Below, piece by piece: positions 51,032-54,909 of a stretch of 54,909 nucleotides of DNA. The notes beneath the pieces are model-generated. The model saw only the letters and a list, made by a program, of their open reading frames with translations, was not told the origin of the DNA and ran no database searches. The stretch is from positions 1-54,909 of the forward strand of contig JAILMH010000049.1 of NCBI GenBank assembly GCA_024692715.1, given 5' to 3'. A program made the position numbers and the translations under genes. Position 1 is the first letter of the stretch. Every line of letters begins with the position of its first letter. The DNA comes from Lachnospiraceae bacterium. Lineage in GTDB: Bacteria; Bacillota; Clostridia; Lachnospirales; Lachnospiraceae.

Positions 51032-51628
51032 ATGGAGCTTTATTCAGACAAGATCAATAAATTGATCGAAGAGCTTTCAGCATTGCCGGGAATTGGAGCA
51101 AAATCTGCAGCCCGGTTGGCATTTTATCTTATAAATGAGCCGGAAGAACATGTAAAACGGCTTACAGATACGCTTTTAGATGCGAAGCAGAGCATACATT
51201 ACTGCAAAGAATGTTATACCCTCACAGATCAGGAATTGTGCCCGATATGTGCAAGTGAAAAACGTGATCATTCGACAATAATGGTCGTTGAAACCACACG
51301 TGATCTTGCTGCATATGAAAGAACGGGAAAGTTCGAGGGTGTTTATCATGTGCTGCATGGTGCAATATCACCTATGCTTGGAATAGGTCCTTCTGATATA
51401 AAATTAAAAGAACTCATGCGTCGCCTTGAAGGTGATGTAAATGAGGTTATCATTGCGACCAATTCAAGCCTGGAAGGTGAAACAACAGCAATGTACATCA
51501 GTAAACTGATAAAACCTACAGGTATAAAATGTAGTAGAATAGCCAGTGGAGTTCCTGTTGGCGGAGATTTGGAAAATGTCGACGAAGTCACATTGCTTCG
51601 TGCATTGGAGGGTAGGACAGAACTTTAA
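51032..51628 (+). CDS. recR: Recombination mediator RecR
   Basis: A 198-residue ring-forming protein that works with RecO and RecF in gap repair. It has the helix-hairpin-helix LPGIGAKSAARLAFYL, the zinc finger CKECYTLTDQELCPIC (near residues 56-71), a Toprim domain (MVVETTRDLAAYE, with the acidic pair), and IASGVPVGGDLENVDEVTL. The ribosome site lies in the last codons of ybaB, and the genes are two bases apart. Confidence 0.98.
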   Translation: MELYSDKINKLIEELSALPGIGAKSAARLAFYLINEPEEHVKRLTDTLLDAKQSIHYCKECYTLTDQELCPICASEKRDHSTIMVVETTRDLAAYERTGKFEGVYHVLHGAISPMLGIGPSDIKLKELMRRLEGDVNEVIIATNSSLEGETTAMYISKLIKPTGIKCSRIASGVPVGGDLENVDEVTLLRALEGRTEL

Positions 51629-51676
51629 CGTAGAGTATTTTACACTAGTTAAAAATTTTAAGGAGAGGTATTAAAA

Positions 51677-52720
51677 ATGGAGATTAAAAAAGAGCTTTTT
51701 GGCCAGACCGTAGATGGAAGAGATGTATTTCTCTATACTTTACAGAATAAAAATGGTGTGAAAGTAAGTGTTTCTGAATTTGGAGCAATTATTACATCAG
51801 TAATTGTTCCGGATAAAGATGGGATAATGGAAGATGTTGCACTTGGTTACGATACGCTTGAGCCATATTTTACAAATGATGAGTCATTTGGAGCGACTAT
51901 TGGGCGTAATGCAAATCGTATAGCAGGAGCAACATTTGAAATTGATGGAACCAGATATAAGCTTCCGGAAAATGAAGGAAACAATAATCTTCATAGCTCT
52001 ATTGAAAATGGATTTCATAAAAAATTGTGGGTAGCATCTCCGGATGAAGCCAGAAATGCAGTGGCTTTCAGCTACATAAGCCCTGATGGGGAAAATGGGT
52101 TCCCTGGAAACCTTGATATGAAGGTTATATTTACACTTACAGATGAAGATGCGCTTGATATTCACTATGAGGGAATTTCAGATAAGAAAACTGTGATCAA
52201 TTGCACAAACCATTCATATTGGAATCTTGCGGGCCATGGAAAAGGAACAATTCTCAATCACTACATCAGAATCGACGCTTCCAGGTACAATCCGGTAAAA
52301 GAAGGCTCAATACCAACAGGGGAAAATGCAGCTGTCGAAGGAACACCTTTCGATTTCAGAGAATTCAGAAAAATCGGTGACCGTATCGATGAAGAAAATG
52401 AGCAGTTGGCTATAACAGGTGGATATGATCATAACTATGTGGTCGATAAACCGGGTCTTATTGCTGTTGTAGAGGAGAGAGACTGCGGTAGGCGGATGGA
52501 GGTCTATTCAACACTTCCGGGTGTTCAGTTCTATGCCGGAAATTATATTCGGGATGGTATTGCGGGAAAAGACGGAGCAACATACAGAAAGCGCAGCGGA
52601 CTGGCGCTTGAAACACAGTTTTTCCCTAATTCAGTAAATCAGGATGGTTTTGATAAACCAATATTCAGTGCGGGAAAGAAGTACGATTATACAACAACGT
52701 ATAAGTTTACAACAATATAA
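51677..52720 (+). CDS. galM: Aldose 1-epimerase (galactose mutarotase)
   Basis: A 347-residue beta-sandwich enzyme that interconverts alpha and beta sugar anomers. It has GRNANRIAGATFEIDG (Arg), NLHSSIENGFHKKLW, the catalytic His in CTNHSYWNLAG (near residue 178), GGYDHNYVV and the catalytic Glu in GLALETQFFPNS (near 316). The gene has AAGGAGAGG before ATG 51677, 48 bases after recR. Confidence 0.96.
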   Translation: MEIKKELFGQTVDGRDVFLYTLQNKNGVKVSVSEFGAIITSVIVPDKDGIMEDVALGYDTLEPYFTNDESFGATIGRNANRIAGATFEIDGTRYKLPENEGNNNLHSSIENGFHKKLWVASPDEARNAVAFSYISPDGENGFPGNLDMKVIFTLTDEDALDIHYEGISDKKTVINCTNHSYWNLAGHGKGTILNHYIRIDASRYNPVKEGSIPTGENAAVEGTPFDFREFRKIGDRIDEENEQLAITGGYDHNYVVDKPGLIAVVEERDCGRRMEVYSTLPGVQFYAGNYIRDGIAGKDGATYRKRSGLALETQFFPNSVNQDGFDKPIFSAGKKYDYTTTYKFTTI

Positions 52721-52723
52721 TTT

Positions 52724-53905
52724 ATGCCGAATCTTAAAGTAGTTGATAATACAGAAAAACAAGAAAATTTTGATGCGAAAGTAACTAAGCACAAGCTGTT
52801 TAGAACAATTCGAATTGTAATTATAGTGGCTGTTATCATAGCGGGTTATTTATTTGTTACAAACTATTTAGATCGAAAGGTTTACACTGATTATACAGTT
52901 ACTGCGAGATCAGTGAGATCAGACTCAGATACGGCAAAATACATGGCTTATAATGGGCATGTCCTTAAATATAGTCAGGATGGAGTTGAAGCCTTTGACG
53001 GTTTAAATAAAACTATCTGGAATATAACGTATGAAATGCAGACACCTCACATAGCAACGTGCGAGAATTATGTCGCTATGGGAGATGAGGGTGCGACAAG
53101 CATTCTTGTGGTAGATGGAAGTGGAAATCAGACAACGATCGATACCAGATTACCGATAAAAGATTTCTGTGTTGCTTCACAGGGAGTTGTGGCAGCAGTT
53201 TTGGAAGACGGCAATGCTACAAGAATAAACGTATATGACAAAGATGGTAATCAGCTTGCGGGATTAAAATGTACAATGACTCAAAGCGGTTATCCTGTTG
53301 CAATAGCTCTTTCGCCAAGTGGCCTTATACTTGGAGTTTCATATATCAGAATGGATCAGGGAGAGCTGACTTCATCAATAGCCTTTTATAATTTTGGAGA
53401 CGTTGGTCAGAACGAAACCGATAATTATGTTAGCGGCTATGATTACGGAGGTTCAATATATCCGGAGCTGAAATTTCTAAATGATGAAGCCATAGTGGCT
53501 ATAGGTGATGACAGTCTTGTAACTTTTAGAGGAAGTCAGAAACCTGAAATGGTGTCGAACAATTCGATAGATAGCGAAATACAGTCGGTATTTTACGGTG
53601 ATGATGAAATAGCACTGGTTTTTAGGGATGATAAAAGCAATGATTCCTATAAGCTAAATTTATATGATTCCAGGGGAAAACTTAAACTGGAAAAAGAATT
53701 TGAGCTTGCATATACAGATATTCAAATATCATCGAGACAGATCATCATTTATAATGAGTCAGAGTGTCTGATCTTCAATAAGCGAGGCTTGCAGAAGTAT
53801 AAAGGCGATTTTGATGATACAGTTCTGTTGATGACGCCCACCAGTACACCGGCAAGATATTACCTTATAAACAGAGAAATAACGCAAATGATAAGGCTGA
53901 ATTAA
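52724..53905 (+). CDS. Membrane-anchored beta-propeller-like protein (DUF5711 type)
   Basis: A 393-residue protein with one membrane span (about residues 26-48, IRIVIIVAVIIAGYLFV) after a charged cytoplasmic tail. The rest, about 340 residues, is outside the membrane and consists of repeated beta strands with 'YDKDGNQL', 'LYDSRGKLKLEKEF' and similar turns, as in beta-propellers. I believe it belongs to DUF5711. Its function is unknown. It starts three bases after galM, and cvpA starts one base after its stop, so it is likely co-transcribed and may act with CvpA at the membrane. Confidence 0.72.
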   Translation: MPNLKVVDNTEKQENFDAKVTKHKLFRTIRIVIIVAVIIAGYLFVTNYLDRKVYTDYTVTARSVRSDSDTAKYMAYNGHVLKYSQDGVEAFDGLNKTIWNITYEMQTPHIATCENYVAMGDEGATSILVVDGSGNQTTIDTRLPIKDFCVASQGVVAAVLEDGNATRINVYDKDGNQLAGLKCTMTQSGYPVAIALSPSGLILGVSYIRMDQGELTSSIAFYNFGDVGQNETDNYVSGYDYGGSIYPELKFLNDEAIVAIGDDSLVTFRGSQKPEMVSNNSIDSEIQSVFYGDDEIALVFRDDKSNDSYKLNLYDSRGKLKLEKEFELAYTDIQISSRQIIIYNESECLIFNKRGLQKYKGDFDDTVLLMTPTSTPARYYLINREITQMIRLN

Positions 53906-53906
53906 A

Positions 53907-54581
53907 ATGACAGCAGAGTATATTTTGATCGCAATGTTCATAGTCATGATGTATTTTCTGATAAACGGTGTCAGACAGGGATTTTTGAGGGTGATATTTA
54001 CCCTCATATCCTCTGCTCTGGCACTTTTTATTGTTGCGTATATGACACCGACAATTGCAGAATTTATAAAAGAACACACGGGGATATATGCTTTGGTTTA
54101 TGAAAATGTCATAGAAGCGATAAGCAAGCTTTCAATGGGGCAGATATCAGAAACAGAAGCGATAAATTCGTTTAATATTCCACAGGTAATAAAAATGCTG
54201 CTGATATCAAATAATACGTCAGAAACATATACGACACTTTTAATTGATGCTTTTCAGGATTATATAGCTGCGTTTATGGCAAGGATGGTCGTAAGAATAA
54301 TTGCGCTTCTTATAATTTTTATCTTTACAAAGTTCTTATTGCGCTCTATAGGAATAATGCTTGACTTTATAGATAAAATTCCGGTTCTGCATGGATTAAA
54401 CAGATTGGCTGGCGGAGCCGTAGGATTGATAGAAGGGACATTGATAATATGGCTGTTTATGCTTTTTATGACTATTTTCGTTGGCGGAGAGCTTGGAAAT
54501 ACATTTTTTGAAATTGTGGAATCAGATAAAATATTATCACTAATATACAATAGTAATTTGTTGTTGAAATTTGTGGCGTGA
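53907..54581 (+). CDS. cvpA: CvpA-family membrane protein
   Basis: A 224-residue protein with four membrane spans. The first two flank FLINGVRQGFLRVIFTLISS, and the C-terminal ones include LNRLAGGAVGLIEGTLIIWLF, the CvpA signature (GxxxGxxxG in the third or fourth helix). CvpA proteins are linked to colicin V production, cell-envelope and biofilm phenotypes, and their biochemical role is not settled. It is last in the galM-DUF5711-cvpA run. Confidence 0.88.
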   Translation: MTAEYILIAMFIVMMYFLINGVRQGFLRVIFTLISSALALFIVAYMTPTIAEFIKEHTGIYALVYENVIEAISKLSMGQISETEAINSFNIPQVIKMLLISNNTSETYTTLLIDAFQDYIAAFMARMVVRIIALLIIFIFTKFLLRSIGIMLDFIDKIPVLHGLNRLAGGAVGLIEGTLIIWLFMLFMTIFVGGELGNTFFEIVESDKILSLIYNSNLLLKFVA

Positions 54582-54676
54582 GCCGTAAGGAGCTGTTAAA
54601 GGAGCAGATTTTCTGTTGTACAGGTTCATGAATGTATAAAACTTAAGACAATTTTATAAAAAAATAAAAATAATTG

Positions 54677-54705
54677 TTGACACCTGTGTTTTGTAGTGGT
54701 ATTAT
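54677..54705 (+). promoter_or_regulatory. Promoter of a ribosomal RNA operon
   Basis: TTGACA (54677-54682) and TATTAT (54700-54705) are 17 bases apart. An A/T-rich block of about 35 bases precedes the -35 (54640-54676), as with UP elements. The start is near 54712. Confidence 0.85.
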
Positions 54706-54909
54706 TACACATGTCGTCGCGAGACGGCAATTAAAAACTCAAAGAAAGCAAGTAAATAAAGGCTTTTTGAGAGAAGAACATTGACAAATAAACAGCAATG
54801 CAACCCTGAAAATTCAGAAGCGTCGAAGAGACGTGAAGAGTTATTCAGAAATGAATGAAACCAAACAGTAAAAAAGGTTTAAGAAAGCGCAAAGCGAAAA
54901 GCTAGTGTT
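54706..54909 (+). other. rRNA operon leader (16S lies beyond the window)
   Basis: The leader begins with a GCGA-capped hairpin (54712-54729). It then has CTCAAA-AAGC (54739 region) pairing with GCTTTTTGAG (54763 region), a GAGAAGAACATTGACAAATAAACAG segment typical of Firmicute rRNA leaders, CGTC-GAAGA-GACG, and ATTCA-GAAA-TGAAT near 54843-54856. The end of the window is near where the mature 16S 5' end would be expected, but the 16S sequence itself is not reached. This accounts for most of the gene-free stretch 54582-54909. Confidence 0.75.
54712..54729 (+). promoter_or_regulatory. +1 hairpin of the rRNA leader
   Basis: TGTCGTC (54712-54718), loop GCGA, GACGGCA (54723-54729): seven pairs including one U-G. 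The partner in front of tRNA-Lys is at 12502-12522. Confidence 0.7.

Noticed and set aside
54780-54909. Start of the 16S rRNA gene
   Set aside because: The AGAGTTTGATC start is not reached; only leader sequence is visible.

Overview
The window looks like chromosomal DNA of a low-to-moderate G+C, motile, anaerobic Lachnospiraceae bacterium (Butyrivibrio-like). The reasons are the overall codon and base usage, strong AGGAGG ribosome sites, TTGACA/TATAAT promoters, a flagellin operon behind a sigma-28-type promoter, rubrerythrin, AzlCD, citrate synthase without other TCA genes, and several proteins of the kind seen mainly in that family (the FliK-like 991-residue protein, a DUF5711-type protein, an acidic TPR/pseudo-AAA protein). 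The order hup-rqcP-divIC-tilS-hpt-ftsH matches the Bacillus yabO-divIC-tilS-hprT-ftsH block but lacks yabP, yabQ and spoIIE, which suggests a lineage that does not form endospores.

Layout. 1-6664: end of rsmI, a lipoprotein serpin, and the housekeeping block hup to ftsH. 6665-6904: a candidate C-rich small RNA. 6905-11412: pgeF, greA, azlCD and an intracellular GH13 glycosidase. 11448-12754: tRNA-Leu (minus), an OGG-type glycosylase, then a tRNA-Lys/tRNA-Pro unit. 12970-15129: a broken GDPD remnant, a small FliD-like protein, a SpoU methyltransferase and a small unknown gene. 15165-16356: a yybP-ykoY manganese riboswitch in front of a CaCA exchanger. 16421-21846: pepV, a sirtuin, bioB-bioY, a ZIP transporter and rubrerythrin. 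21982-24101: an orphan DNA methyltransferase, then mntP behind a second yybP-ykoY riboswitch, and a small unknown gene. 24269-24344: a helically phased cluster of DnaA boxes. 24451-28967: citrate synthase, cardiolipin synthase and DNA polymerase IV. 28996-34290: a stand-alone NRPS-like protein (A-PCP-C plus a vestigial second A domain) translationally coupled to tatD, then rsmA. 34303-38807: a structured leader candidate, the TPR/pseudo-AAA protein and glgB. 38898-43756: the flagellin operon. 43801-47698: upp (minus), ptsH-ptsI and argC. 47738-49096: tRNA-Ser (minus) and pfkA. 49106-51628: dnaX-ybaB-recR. 51677-54581: galM, a DUF5711-type protein and cvpA. 54677 to the end: promoter and leader of a ribosomal RNA operon; 16S itself lies beyond the window.

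How the parts connect. Manganese efflux appears twice under the same riboswitch class, so the CaCA exchanger is probably a manganese exporter working beside MntP. HPr and enzyme I feed PTS sugars into glycolysis (pfkA, galM), and glgB and the GH13 enzyme handle alpha-glucans. The flagellin operon encodes the filament, its chaperone and a hook-length-like protein. The most unusual signals are non-coding. The rRNA operon and the tRNA-Lys/Pro unit start with nearly the same GCGA-capped hairpin at +1, a C-rich small RNA candidate follows ftsH, and DnaA boxes are spaced 11, 23, 22 and 11 bases apart away from any dnaA gene.
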